NCBI GenBank assembly: GCA_903632075.3
Contig: CAHIKZ030005407.1
Span: forward strand, 4,511,001-4,575,000
From: Acanthosepion pharaonis
Taxonomy: Eukaryota; Mollusca; Cephalopoda; Sepiida; Sepiidae
Direction: 5' to 3'
Length of the DNA: 64,000 bases
Positions 1 through 10,499 of the stretch are shown here, one piece after another. The notes beneath the pieces are model-generated. The model was given only the letters and a program-made list of their open reading frames with translations, made no database searches and was not told where the DNA came from. Both the position numbers and the translations under genes were made by a program. The stretch's first letter is position 1. Every line of letters starts with the position of its first letter.

Positions 1-104
1 TACCTGGCTGGTAAGAGATACGAAACTATCTCAGCCACATGACTGGGAAAATGCGGTTAGCATTTGCTTAGTCTGGCACACACAAGGTCATTACAATCGA
101 GTGC

Positions 105-156
<52 letters not shown>

Positions 157-157
157 C
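1..157 (+). repeat. SINE 3'-tail fragment ending in (CTAT)n
   Basis: The first ~105 bases contain a phrase like 'cacaaggtcattacaatcg' that resembles the 'acaaggtc-n-gataatcgaatgatg' phrase in the SINE cluster near 8.09 and 8.40 kb, so this is probably the 3' part of a tRNA-derived SINE. It runs into a perfect (CTAT)n microsatellite at about 107-157. Assignment to a SINE family is inference from within-window similarity only. Confidence 0.45.
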
Positions 158-756
158 ATTATTTGTTTATGTATTTAGGTAATTTCGTAAAACAATCCCA
201 CTTATAAACAGTCATCATCGTAAGAATAGCGGCCGCAATAAAATGCTTCTGCTGCTCCAGCTGCCGATGATGATCGTGACAAAATGATTAAATATGAAAA
301 ATAAATGTGTCTGCGTGGAATCGGTCCTTCTTTGGGATTCTGTAACTGTATTGCCATAAACTGTTTTGCATGAGAGAAAGATAAGATTCATTAGGACTTT
401 CAAAGTCAAATAGATCATCCTTTTCATGATGGAAGATTAGATAGCGTCATCGTAAACAAAAGGAAAAAATGTCATATAGTAGATGTCACTATTCCTGTAG
501 ATCCCTGAGTAAAGCAGAAAGTAAGTGAAAAGCTGAATAAATATTTGAAACTTGCCGGAGAATTGAATCGACGATACTGGAACAGTTCTAAAACGCCTTG
601 TGAAAGATTTGGAAGAATTGTAAAACAAAGGAATGATAATATATCTTCAGTTAAAAACATTACTAAAACTGACAAGAAGAGTGCGGAAGGCGGCGGAGTT
701 TGAAGGAGATTTATTATGGAATACTGTTGATATGTTTGGTCTGGTGTTCCTGAAGT
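158..756. other. No recognised feature
   Basis: Mixed-composition sequence with only short open frames of no recognisable family, overlapping on the minus strand. I see no splice-bounded exon, RNA gene or repeat here. Confidence 0.5.
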
Positions 757-1245
757 ACATCTCGAGATTGTTGACAAAATCTTGAGAAGGAGCTGTAATG
801 TAATCGATCACGACCAGGCATCTCGACCTCAGTCACCTCACCGACGTGGCCTGGCATCCCTCTAGCTTTTCGACAAATATTTTAATATCGATTGCTCTGA
901 CGAGCTTTTTCCCTGGTAATCCGACTACATAAATTTAAGCGTGCTACTGGATTGGCATTTATGTCCCACCCTTTTACTGTGGAAATAGCTAAATACAGCC
1001 GCTACTTCTACACCAACAGTTTCTTCTTTCGTACTTCCCACCAGTGGAACTCCCTTCCGTTTACTTGCTTTACATTACAATCTTTATTTAAATGCAACGT
1101 CAATCGACATTTTCTGTCTTCTTGAATCCCGTTCATCTTTAGTCCTTTTCTCAATCCTCTCAGTCTTCTCTTTCACTTTCACTCCTTGTGACCCCCCCCA
1201 CCTGCATACTAGAGACACTCCCACTTGGCTTGGGGGTGAAATAAA
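757..1245 (+). pseudogene. 3' end of a Jockey/CR1-type LINE (degenerate)
   Basis: Translated in shifting frames, this stretch carries the phrase LSHRR-like 'SPHRRGLASL', 'FDKYFNIDCSDEL' and a terminal 'YNLYLNATSIDIF', which match the C-terminal tail of non-LTR reverse transcriptases (consensus order: SLSHRR, LFY-Y-HG-CS-EL, HPFTVE, SFFPRTS-LWN-LP, NLQ-FK--VNR). The much better copy at 52205-52735 shows the same order. Several stop codons and frameshifts break it. The 3' untranslated end contains 'ctagagacactcccacttgg' and 'gcttgggggtgaaat', shared with the copy at 52.66 kb. Clade (Jockey versus CR1) is uncertain. Confidence 0.7.
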
Positions 1246-1389
1246 AGTTGATCTTCTATGAAAAAACGCCCTAAACTGTTAGTATAAAAAAATATGTAGA
1301 ACAGTAAAAATAATAACATCCTTAAAGTCAAACTTAATAATAATAATGATAAAAATAATAATAACATTAATAATAATAATAATAATAGG

Positions 1390-1890
1390 ATCTGTTACGA
1401 TTTTATGGGACTACACAAGACACACAGTCAGAACAATCAAAGCCAACCGCCCAGGCATTGTTATTAGAGATCGAACACAAAAACGGTGCCTCCTTATTGA
1501 TATGGCAGTCCCTGCAGACTGCAATGTATCTTTGAACATCTTCAAAAGGCTATCAAAATACATTGATGTTGAAATCGAAATCTCAAAAATGTGTCACATG
1601 GGAACATCAACAATCCCTGTTGTAGTTGGAAGCCTTGAATTGGTTGGAAAAGATTCCAGTAGACTAATTGAAGGGATTCCTGGAAGCCCATGCCTTAAAG
1701 AAATACAAAAAAAAATTGTTCTCACGAGTACAGCCCACGCCTTACGAAGTGCTTTGTCTATGTAATTTGTTTTTTGTCAGTGGAAAATATCATAATGCCA
1801 TTTCTAACTTTAGGTCCCTGGGCGTGACCCGGAAAGAAATGAGTACACATCAGAAATCAAAGGAAATATAATAATAATAATAATAATAAT
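1390..1890 (+). pseudogene. REL-endonuclease domain of LINE family 1 (3' end)
   Basis: A frame open from 1346 to 1765 encodes 'ILWDYTRHTVRTIKANRPG', then 'RDRTQKRCLLIDMAVPADC' and 'TIPVVVGSLELVGKDSSRLI'. The RPD-like core followed by LIDMAVP is the PD-(D/E)XK-type active region of restriction-like endonucleases found C-terminal to the reverse transcriptase in R2/R4/Dong/NeSL-type LINEs; here RPD has become RPG, so a catalytic Asp is lost. The 3' untranslated part (1766-1866) ends in an (ATA)n tail at about 1868-1890. The first residues before 1390 are only an (AAT)n tract read as Ile/Asn. It is a truncated dead copy. Confidence 0.75.
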
Positions 1891-1914
1891 CTTTGAATAG
1901 TAATTCTGTCAAGA

Positions 1915-2465
1915 AGAAAATCTAGCACAAATTAGATTCGGACAATTGCTGGATGTGTGGTCAGCAGGTTGAAAACGTATGTTGATTACTCTCACAGAAA
2001 GAATGCAAGCATCATCACAATAAACTGATTTGCCATACACATTGGTGCCTATTTAGGAAATAAAGACTGGAAATTAATGAAAAATAGTAACGTCACAAGT
2101 TTATCAAAAACGTCAAAGTCAAGATCTTGTGGCATTTCAACATCTAAACTTCTTTAAGGCCATCAAACCAGGCATCATCGTCGTTAAAAAAAAAGAAACA
2201 AGAAAGGCTCCTTCCTATTGATGTGGCTGTTCTTAATAACTATATGATCAAGGGCCAAGAAATTGACAAGTTCAAGAAATACACCGAACACCAGTTGTCA
2301 TTAGCGTGTTGGAGTCTGTACCACCGAACAAAGTGCTACAGCGAGAATACTGAAACAAAGCCTAAAAACCAATCACTTCAGACGTCTGCATAGGAAATAG
2401 TTTGCGGAAGATGCTCTGAGATCGCACGATTTGATGGAGAACGTCCATTAGGCAAGATCTCCAGT
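1915..2465 (+). pseudogene. REL LINE family 2, CCHC to C-terminal region
   Basis: In shifting frames the sequence reads 'NCWMCGQQVENV', 'SQKECKHHHNKL', 'ILWHFNI' and 'LLPIDVAVLNN...IDKFKKYTEH'. This is a CCHC-type zinc knuckle followed by the same endonuclease architecture as family 1, but the sequence is clearly distinct. The related copy at 19009-20345 shares 'QKEYMRHHDRV' and the terminal 'RLDGELPSFKMSA'-like phrase (here 'ARFDGERPLGKISS'). The copy starts abruptly next to the (ATA)n tail of the family 1 fragment. Multiple stops make it a pseudogene. Confidence 0.6.
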
Positions 2466-2478
2466 TGAAAAAAATACT

Positions 2479-2935
2479 TTGACTAAAAATCATAAATATA
2501 ATAAGAATGATAAAATCTCAGATTACTGTAAAGCATTTGATAGTATGCCAAACTCTTGGATCCTTAAGTCTTTGGAAATGTACAAAGTCTCCTCGCTAAT
2601 AGTAAATTTCCTTAAATATAGCATGGAACTGTGGAAAACCACATTAAGCCTAAATCACACCAAAGGCACTGTCACTTCCAACCACCTGAATATCCGACGA
2701 AGAATCTTTCAAGGAAACTCACTGTCGCCCACTCTGTTTTGCCTGTCCTTAATACCTTTTTACATGAACTAGACAATAACTATGGAAACAAAATAACCAA
2801 GAAAGTGTTTAATCACCTATTCTACATGGATGATCTCAAAATCTTTGCTAAAGACGACAATGAGCTGATCGCTATCTTCAGTAGTGCAAAATGTTTCAGG
2901 GATGACATAGGTGTGGATTTCGGATGAGATAAATG
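2479..2935 (+). pseudogene. Reverse transcriptase palm domain, REL LINE family 1
   Basis: Two overlapping frames (2479-2772 and 2631-2927) join into a reverse transcriptase palm. Motif A is 'DYCKAFDSMPNSWIL' with both Asp residues present, motif B is 'RRIFQGNSLSPTLFCLS', and motif C is 'YMDDLKIFAKDDNELI' with an intact YMDD. A frameshift near 2760 separates motif B from motif C, and the finger domain and N-terminal region are absent, so this copy cannot be functional. It lies upstream of thumb, CCHC and endonuclease fragments of the same family in the same orientation, as expected for one disrupted element. Confidence 0.8.
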
Positions 2936-3860
2936 TGCAAAAATAACATTCAAGAAAGGCAGAATTACAGAAACACGCTCAATAGATGTAGATTTTGTCA
3001 CAAAGATCAGGGAACTGGAACAAGTAGAAGCCTTTGGGCACCTAGGAATTATACAATAGATATTATAGATATAATATATATTATAGAATAGAACAAACCA
3101 AAAGGATGGAGAAAATTAGAAAAGAATACTACAGGCATGTGCGTCTGATAGTGAATACCGAGTTGAAATTAAAAAAAATATATCCACCATAAACACTTTG
3201 TCTGTCCCCGCGGTGCAATATAGTTCCAACATCTTTAATTGGACCAGAGTTGACATTTAAAAATAGACTGTATGTCAAAATGAGAAACCTTTTCACTTTC
3301 CACTACATGCATCACCCTAAGACCGATTTGTATGTGTCCAGATCCGGAAGAGGCAGAGGATTAGTTCAACTAGAACTAAATTCAAATGCAATGGATCAAA
3401 TGCAGAAAGAAGAAGTATATAAATACCTAGAAGTCAGCAATGGAGATGGAATAGAGAATACCCAAATGAAGAAAGAAAGAAGAAAGAAACGAATACTATA
3501 GTTTTAACCGTCTGAGTTGAATTCACAAAATAGAATATCAACCATAAACAGTTTGGTTGTTCCTGTGGTGCAATACGGTTTCATCATCCTTAAGTGGACC
3601 ATAACTTACATTAGGGGAATGTATGTTAAAACGAGAAAGCTTCTCATTTACCACCGCATGCATAATCCTAACGCTAATGTTGATCGTCTGTATGTGTCCA
3701 GATCCGAAGGAGGCAAAGGATTACTTCAACTGTCTTACAGAACTAAAACAATCGACCTTCAAAGATACCTGGAAACAAAAGAAGACTGGAAGATGATCTG
3801 TGTCAAAAAAAAAAAAAAACATGAAAGAAGTAAACAAAAACATTACTGAGTAATAAAGGA
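2936..3860 (+). pseudogene. LINE family 1 thumb region with internal duplication
   Basis: The thumb-region phrases appear in the wrong order and more than once. First 'KCAKITFKKGRITET' and 'MHHPKTDLYVSRSGRGRG', then after 'LVQLELNSNAMDQMQKEE' the earlier module 'VYKYLEVSNGDGIENTQM' returns, followed by 'LNSQNRISTINSLVVPVVQ' and 'MHNPNANVDRLYVSRSEGG'. The open frames 3250-3501 and 3517-3849 hold these modules. The same junction recurs at about 16190-16330, so the rearrangement is older than these two copies. An A-rich run near 3806-3819 causes a further frameshift. Confidence 0.7.
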
Positions 3861-4965
3861 AGGCAACAAGTTCAAAATAGAGTTTCAAATCGGTGTAGAA
3901 ATGCAATTAAAGCATAATACACTGACTGCAGCTGCAAAATGCTTTGCCAAAGACGACAAGGAGCTGATCGGTATCTTCAGTTTTGCAAAATGTTTCAATG
4001 ATGACATCAGTGTGGATTTCGGATAAGATAAATGTGAAAAAGTAATATTCAAGAACGGCAGAATTACAGAAACACACTCAACAGATGTAGATTTTGTCAC
4101 AAAGATCAAGGAAATGATACAAGAAGAAACCTATAAATACCTAGGAGTCAGTGAATGTGATGGAATACAGCATACTCAAATAAAGGAGAAAGTGAGAAAA
4201 GAATACTACAGGAGTGTGCGTCTGGCTGTTACATAGCGAGTTGAATTCACAAAACAGAATATCGGCAATAAATACTTTGGCTTTCTCTGTGGTGCAAGAC
4301 AGTTTCAACATCTTTAATTGGACCAGAGCTGACATTGAACGAATACATGTCAAAACGAGAAAGCTTCTCACTTTCCACCGCATGCATCATCCTAAAGCTG
4401 ATTTTGATCGGCTGTATGTGTCCAGATCCGAAGGAGGTAGAGGATTAGTTCAACTAGAACTGTCTAACAAAACTATAACAATCATCATTCAAGCATACCT
4501 GGAAACAAAAGAAGATGATCTGTGTCAAAGAACATGAAAGAAATAAGAAAGTTTATTCAGTAATAAAGAAAGCCAACAAATTCAAAAGGGCATTTCAATT
4601 GGTTGAAAAAGTGCAAATAAGCCATAATACTGCAGCGGTGAAGAATCTAAAAAGGAAAACAAAAGCAAATGCAGTGTACCAAATGCAGAACCGATGGCAA
4701 GATAAACGGATTCATGGTCAATACTCTGCCCATACCAAAGAAGCTGATGTAGACAAAATCCCGTGCCCATCAGTGGTTACATAGTGCAGGGTTAAAACCT
4801 GAAACCGAAAGTTTTATTCTTGCTGCACAGAACCAATACTTGCTAACTAGAAATTACCAAGCAGACATACTGAAAAACTGTATCAGCCAAAATGCAGATT
4901 CTGTGCTAAATATTCAGAAACAATTGATTTTCTTGTATTAAGTTGCACGGTACTGGCGCCCACTA
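3861..4965 (+). pseudogene. LINE family 1, second thumb module and CCHC region
   Basis: A third partial pass through the reverse transcriptase 3' part begins in 'AKDDKELIGIFSFAKCF' (about 3945), continues through 'GRITETHSTDVDFVTKI', 'YKYLGVSECDGIQHTQI', 'VVQDSFNIFNWTRADIER' (frame 4214-4537), then 'KANKFKRAFQLVEKVQ' (frame 4515-4784). The end reads 'CRFCAKYSETIDF' followed by 'LSCTVLAP', the remnant of the C-X2-C...H-X4-C knuckle with its His lost. Frameshifts near 4520 and 4790. The tandem, partly overlapping modules show local duplication or repeated insertion. Confidence 0.7.
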
Positions 4966-5066
4966 CATATCAAACCCGGCATGAGAGAATGGGCTAATAT
5001 CTAACTGGAATTCGAACTCGGCTCTCCGATTTCTCAGTCCGAACCGATATCCATTACTCCACCGTG
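4966..5066 (-). mobile_element. tRNA-derived SINE head fragment inside LINE family 1
   Basis: On the minus strand the piece at about 4999-5066 reads as a tRNA-like head: 'gtggagtaatggatatcggt' (box A region) and 'gagagccgagttcgaattcc' (box B region, GTTCGAATTCC). It matches the 5' ends of the fuller SINEs at 28385 and 29585. It is flanked by two versions of a ~48-bp LINE segment (from 'ggcgcccactacatatcaaa' before it and 'ggcatccattgaatataaaa' after it, both ending 'caatatct'/'taatatct'), which behaves as a long duplication around the insertion. Confidence 0.6.
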
Positions 5067-5665
5067 CCTTCTACTTGGCATCCATTGAATATAAAACCAA
5101 GCATGACAGGAGTGGGTCAATATCTGTATTGGAAAATCTGCAACTTTTACGATCAAGAAATTGGTATGAATACTACCCAGACCCGGTTACGGAGACAGGA
5201 GATGTAATAATTTTATGGGACTTTGCAATACACACAGACAAAACAATCAAAGCTAATCGTCCAAACAATATTTGACATGGCAGTCCCTGCAGAATGTAAT
5301 GTATCTTCAAAAACTATCAAAATATAAGGACCATGAAATCCAAATCTCAAAATTGTAGCACATGAAGACATCAAAAATGTCAATTGTGGTTGGAATCCTC
5401 GGATTGATTGGGAAAGATTTTAATGGACTCATTGAAGAGATTCCTGGTTGCCCATACCTTAAAGAAATACGAAAAATTGTACTCACAAGTACAGCCCACA
5501 CCTTACGGACGGCTTTGTCTATGTAACATATGTATGATCTTACATTGTTTTGTTTTTTGTTCTCAAAAAAGGCTCGAGAGAAAATGTCATGATGTCATTT
5601 CTGACCTTAGGCCTCTAATTGAGACTCAGAAAGAAATGAAGAGAGTGCTAGTTTATTGAAGGGAC
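5067..5665 (+). pseudogene. REL-endonuclease domain, LINE family 1
   Basis: Frame 5075-5275 encodes 'SIEYKTKHDRSGSI', 'NWYEYYPDPVTETG' and 'IILWDFAIHTDKTIKANRP', the lead-in to the restriction-like endonuclease. Later frames continue with 'LVAHTLKKYEKLYSQVQPTP'. The LIDMAVP core is frameshifted and damaged ('tttgacatggcagtccctgc' at about 5270-5289). The 3' untranslated part matches the copies ending near 1862 and 18990 (for example 'atgtcatttctgaccttagg'). Non-functional. Confidence 0.75.
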
Positions 5666-5697
5666 TTGATGCCACTTAATCTCCAGTGTAATGCAAC

Positions 5698-6125
5698 ATT
5701 TTTTTTATTGCCGTTCACCCAGTACAAAGCCCAAGAGCCACTCATGGTAGAGGATTTCTGAATAAGGTTGTTGAAAGTATATAACGGTTGACATGAGACT
5801 TGAAAAGGTTAAGAAAATAATGCATGATGAAGCATCCTCTTGGCAGTCCGTTCCACAAAGTAGAAGTTCTTGAAAAGAAGTTATGAGAATGGAAATTCGT
5901 TCTTACAAATGTAATACGACGGGAATGAAGATGATTCGGCTCTGTGTACGTGGCATGGGGAGTCTTATCTGTAAAGGTCAGAACTGATGGAACTCGCCAG
6001 AACATTTGCCATTAAAATAGCCATCGAGTAGCGAGAGACTAGAAGCGTTTCGTCTGTGGGAAAAAAGCTCTAGACCGGAAAATAATTCATTACCCACAAG
6101 GCCGCGTAGAAGATTTTGAGTCGAA
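5698..6125 (-). pseudogene. 3' end of a Jockey/CR1-type LINE
   Basis: Minus-strand translation gives 'AFSHRRNASSLSLLDGYFNG', 'SGEFHQF', then 'PNHLHSRRITFVRTNFHSH', 'NFFSRTSTLWNGLPRGCF' and 'YFLNLFKSHVNRYIL'. This is the conserved C-terminal tail of the reverse transcriptase. The last 3' bases include 'cccaagagccactcatgg' on the plus strand, shared with tails at 21.24, 34.66 and 56.94 kb. At least one frameshift near 6000 separates the SHRR part from the rest. Confidence 0.75.
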
Positions 6126-6436
6126 GTTACTACTTGAGTTAATAATCATAACTAGAATGACACGTGAAAATATCACGGTTTTCCTATTTACAATTGCTGA
6201 TGAATCTTAATTCTTAAGTTAATGATTGAATAAGGTCATATCGAGTTCTACGACGATGTTTATCCGTAGAAATTCCCCAATCCCATCGTTAAATATTTGA
6301 GCCTAACAATTTTAACAAAATATTGCAATAACAATCAAAAATATGAATGCTGGTCATTATTTTAAGAAGTGGGTAGAAATGAATAGATCTGAAATTGACA
6401 ACTTTTTTTCATTTTATTGAAACAACCGTTGAACGC
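6126..6436. other. No recognised feature
   Basis: AT-rich unique-looking sequence between a LINE tail and microsatellites. No open frame, RNA or repeat recognised. Confidence 0.5.
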
Positions 6437-6437
6437 T

Positions 6438-6484
<47 letters not shown>

Positions 6485-6575
6485 CACTGAAATCAAATCA
6501 TGTTTTTTTTCTCTCTTTCCACGCAACCGGAATAGTCCATTATTTATGTGGTATTGGTAGGAAACGTTAAAAACG

Positions 6576-6646
<71 letters not shown>

Positions 6647-6761
6647 AGCTTAATCCCTGTGTTACCAATATTTCTCTTAGTAATAATTTAAAAATAATTC
6701 AGCAGACAATATTATTTAATTTATGGTATCATCATCATCATCATCATCATCATCATTATCA

Positions 6762-6828
<67 letters not shown>

Positions 6829-6830
6829 TA
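6437..6830. repeat. Compound microsatellites (TTTC)n, (ATC)n, (AAT)n
   Basis: Two (TTTC)n tracts (about 6437-6484 and 6576-6646) are separated by ~90 bp. A (TCA)n tract lies at about 6728-6757 and a perfect (AAT)n tract at about 6764-6826. The last two produce spurious polyleucine and polymethionine minus-strand frames. Confidence 0.9.
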
Positions 6831-6889
6831 GAAACCAGCAAATATTTAATAAGTAGATGTAGTATATATATATATGGCTAACTTTACAG

Positions 6890-7775
6890 TGAGGCAATTC
6901 TGAAAGAATTGGAAATCCCACCGTGATTCATCTTTGGTGGCCACAATCTTAACAGCATAAGATACGCAGGTGACACAGTGCTGATAGCAGACACAGAAAA
7001 GAAAATACAAAACCTCCCACAGAAGGTAGCGAAGAAGAGCAAGAAGGAGGGACTAAGCATAAACTGCAAGAAGACAGAATGCATGGTCACCAGTAAAAAG
7101 ATGAGCCCGAAATGCGATTTACAGCTCGGGGAGACTAAAATCAAGCAAATGCAGAAATTTAAATATCTGGGAAGTGTTTTGACAGAGGACGGTAAGTACG
7201 ACACTGAGATCCGAAGACGTATTTGGATGGCCAAAGACGCATTCCAAAAGCTAGGCAGTGTATTATGAGACAGGGGGATTTCTTTGGTAACAAAAAAAAA
7301 ACAGAGTACTGAGCTGCTACGTTACATCTGTTCTCCTTTACGGCAGCAAATGTTGGACGGTCTCCTCAGAGAAGAAGAAGAGACTCGAGACAGCGGACGT
7401 ATGGTTCTACAGAAAGATGCTAAGGATATCATGTACAGATCGTGTGAGCAACGATGAAGTTTTGGAGAGAATGTAAACAAGGAGGAAGCTTATAATTAAC
7501 ATCAAGAAAAGGCAGCTGAAATTTCTGGGACACGTAATGAGAAAGGAAGGCTTGGAGAATCTGATACTCACAGGTCGAATAGAGGGAAAGAGAGGCAAGG
7601 GAAAGAAACGCATGACATACCTAGTGGATGACAGAACACGGCCTGGGGGAAGTAGCAAAGTGATAAACTTACTGAGAGCTACAAGGGATAGGTGGAAGTG
7701 GACAGCCATGGTCGCCTACGTCGTTAAGGGACACGGCACATAAGAAGAAAAGAAAGTTAGCTCAGGAGGAGTACA
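6890..7775 (+). pseudogene. 3' part of an RTE-like LINE reverse transcriptase
   Basis: Frames at 6978-7268 and 7537-7743 encode 'IRYAGDTVLIADTEKKIQ', 'CMVTSKKMSPKCDLQLGE', 'FKYLGSVLTEDGKYDTEI', then 'MRKEGLENLILTGRIEGKR' and 'VINLLRATRDRWKWTAMV'. These are the motif C, thumb and C-terminal phrases of RTE-type (APE-class) LINEs. Motif C is YAGD instead of YADD, so a catalytic Asp is lost. Frameshifts lie around 7268-7300 (in a run of nine A) and 7470-7540. The 3' end reads 'gggacacggcacataagaag', which matches the (GAA)n-tailed end of the minus-strand copy at 46863. Confidence 0.8.
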
Positions 7776-7779
7776 AATA

Positions 7780-8670
7780 TTGTTGTTAACCCTATAACCT
7801 TTCCTGCGGAATATAGGGTCACAGCCTCTCCACGTTGCTTTGATTTCTGTAACGAGAAGGTTTTTACAGTGTAAAATTGCTATCCATGCAGTCAACCGCT
7901 TTTGAATTCAGAGTTGTCTTTCTCGTTGACTGGTTGTTAACCAAAAAGCTAAAGAGAGAGGCCTGTCTGTTCTGATAAGTGAAAGGAAATGAATATTTGA
8001 GCCTGAATCGAAACTGGTTTAAGCGTTAGAAATTGGGCAGCTATCAGTTGTCGCTTAAGATGCTTTTAAAATGCGGTACTCGAAAACTCTCACAAGGTCA
8101 ACGATAATCGAATGATGCCTTATATATTATGTGAAGCTTATATGCGACTCAAGACCGAAAGCATACACCACCCAGTGAGGATCGAACTCACTACTGAATC
8201 GTAATTGATCTAGCAAGACACGCTTGATAATCGTAACATCACATAGAAATGCTCAACGGTGTACGTAGTATGTTGACCCTGTGGTGTATATAGGTCCACA
8301 GCATTATCGCCCTAGCTCTTGATGCTGTTGTTTCAGTAGGAAGTAAGTTTTTATGGATGTTAGTCTTACATCTCCTAGACTGGTTGTATTCGAAACCTTA
8401 ACAAGGTCTTTGATAATTGAACGATGTCACATGCATGTATATTGATTCTGGAGATATTCCGCGTGGTGTAAAAAGCCACAAACGCAACATGCCAGACATT
8501 ACCAAACAAGGCTAGAGGGTCCAGTCTGCCCTGCTAGCTGCGGAGGGATGAGATAGTTTCTAACATTTCTAGGCGTGTTCGTACAGATGTCTCGATAGGA
8601 AAATTGAACTCGACACACTCATCGTATTCTCTGCACCCTTAACCACTAAACAAGGCGCGCACCCAGAAAT
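7780..8670 (-). repeat. Cluster of three degenerate tRNA-derived SINEs
   Basis: Repeated phrases occur three times: 'cctgcggaatatagggtcac' (7803), 'gtggtgtatataggtccac' (8281) and 'ccgcgtggtgtaaaaagcca' (8459), each followed by a 'gactggttg'- or 'accaaacaaggctaga'-like block. Minus-strand tRNA-like heads can be seen at about 8160-8225 (GAGTTCGATCCTC box B) and 8597-8665 (box A 'ttagtggttaagggtgcaga', box B 'tcgagttcaat'). The 'accaaacaaggctag...ctgccctgctag' block also occurs at 28804-28840. Copy boundaries are uncertain. Confidence 0.55.
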
Positions 8671-9039
8671 AAGTATAAGATAATCTACTGGGGCGAGTGT
8701 GAACTTAGATATCAATGGCATATTAATAAAACAGATGTCCTGAAGAATAGAAAAATAAGAATCCTTCAGACTTGCAAATTAAAGCAGTCGAGGAGAGAAG
8801 ACCATATAAAATCATTGTAATGAAGATGAATACCATTTATTGGAGAACTGATGTCGTTTTTTCTTTTCTTTCAGACAACAGAGTAAAATTGAAATAAAGT
8901 GACCAGAGATGAAAATATATTCACCTGACCAAAGAAATGATAGAATTGTCGAATATGAGGGTGACGATATTCCGGCCAGCGTTTATAGATGTACTGGTAA
9001 CATTCCCGCCACCACAAAATAAATTGTATAAACGACTAG
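8671..9039. other. No recognised feature
   Basis: A/T-rich sequence without recognised coding or repeat similarity inside the window. Confidence 0.45.
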
Positions 9040-10180
9040 ACAAATTTGAATTTTTTCCTACAAAACTGAAAAAAATTAAAAGTCTTCCATAAAAGACTGG
9101 AAAAATTAGAAATCTTCCATAAAAGACTGGAAAAATAAGTTTTTTTTTTGTTTTTTTTTTTATAAAAGACTGGGAAAATTAGTAATCTTCCATAAAAAAC
9201 TGGAAAAATAAGATTTTTCTTTTATAAATGACTGGAAAAATTAGAAATCTTCCATAAAAGACTGGAAAAAGAAGATTTTTTTTTATAGATGACTGGAAAA
9301 ATTAGTAATCTTCCATAAAAGACTGGAAAAATAAGATTTTTTTTTATAAAAGACTGGAAAAATTAGCAATCATACTTATAAAACCCAGGCTGTGTGTGTG
9401 TGTGTGTGTGTGTGTCTGTTCGTTTATATATTGGATCGGATTTCCTACATTTTTCAACCGATTTCAACAAAACTTCACAGGACTACGTATAATTACCTTG
9501 CGGTGGTTCTGACAGCGCCCAAAATTGGAAAAGCACAATTGTTTTTGCACGAAATCAATTTGAAAACACGATTAAGAGGCATCGCTATCGCGAGAATGAA
9601 ACGGGAACAACTCATATCGAGTTATACTTATTATAAAACCCAAGTTGTTTGTGCGTGTGTGTGTGTTCGTTTATATATGGGATCGGATTTCCTACATTTT
9701 TTAACCGATTTCAACAAAACTTCACTTTTTTTTGGAGGTAGTGTTTCTTATTGTCTTGTACACTTTTTTTCTTTATTTTTACATTCAGAATGCTTTAAAA
9801 ATTCCATTTACAAGACAATTGTTTATAATAAAATTCTATTCAATCGGTAGACTCATAACGATTGAAAACAATGTTTTTTCTTGAGTTTGGGTTTTACCAA
9901 TTCGTAAAACAAACAAACAAACAAAAAAAAAAAACTAAACAAAACAAAAAATCTAATTAAGACATGCGTGTCCGTCAACCTTAAACAATAATCTTTGTCA
10001 ATTTTATTTTTCAGTCTTTATGATGGTCGATACTTCATCTATCTCTTACTGTTATATCCCCGGGCAACGCCGGGCTCTACTGCTAGACTTCTATAAAAGA
10101 CTGGAAAAATAAGTTTTTCATAAGACTGAAAAAATTAGAAATCTTCCATAAAAGAGTGGAAAAATTAAAAGTCTGAAAAA
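9040..10180. repeat. Tandem 'ataaaagactggaaaaa' array, split by a Helitron
   Basis: From about 9040 to 9369 and again from 10087 to 10175 the phrase 'cataaaagactggaaaaatt' recurs every ~30 bp, alternating a 'agaaatcttc' spacer with a T-rich 'aagattttttttt' spacer to make a ~62-bp higher-order unit. The two halves are separated by the Helitron at 9370-10086. Joining the halves restores a repeat unit apart from one base, which supports a precise insertion. Confidence 0.85.
9370..10086 (+). mobile_element. Non-autonomous two-headed Helitron (family H1)
   Basis: The element starts with TC ('tcatacttataaaaccc') and ends with a GC hairpin 'cccgggcaacgccggg' followed by 'ctctactgctag', that is a CTAG 3' end, as Helitrons do. 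No target duplication is visible. A (TG)n tract and 'tcggatttcctacatttt', 'accgatttcaacaaaactt' follow the 5' end. The same head is repeated at about 9627-9725, giving two tandem 5' ends. It encodes no Rep/helicase. The copy at 29963-30676 (opposite strand) has the same two-headed layout. The frame 9392-9850 is a chance frame through it. Confidence 0.75.
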
Positions 10181-10189
10181 GAATTTAAA

Positions 10190-10499
10190 TTATTCTACTG
10201 ACAATGTTATATTGAGAATATGATAGACAGTGCTGAACTACTGAAAACATTTGTTGTCACTTGATCCCACGTTAAAGCTACCAGTTAATGTTGTTAGAAA
10301 ACCTAATGAGCATAAATAATAATTAACAATAACTGCTTCATTTCTTTTCCATTTTCTTCATTATTATTATAATTATTATTATAATTATTATTATTATTAT
10401 TATAAGAAAATAAGAAATTATTAAAATCATTGTTATTAATAGTGTTCATGTTACGATATTGTTTACTAAAAATTGCAGTTTTTCTTAATTAGGGAAAAA
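10190..10499. other. AT-rich spacer with (ATT)n
   Basis: Contains an (ATT)n/(ATA)n tract at about 10362-10412; otherwise nothing recognised. Confidence 0.5.
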
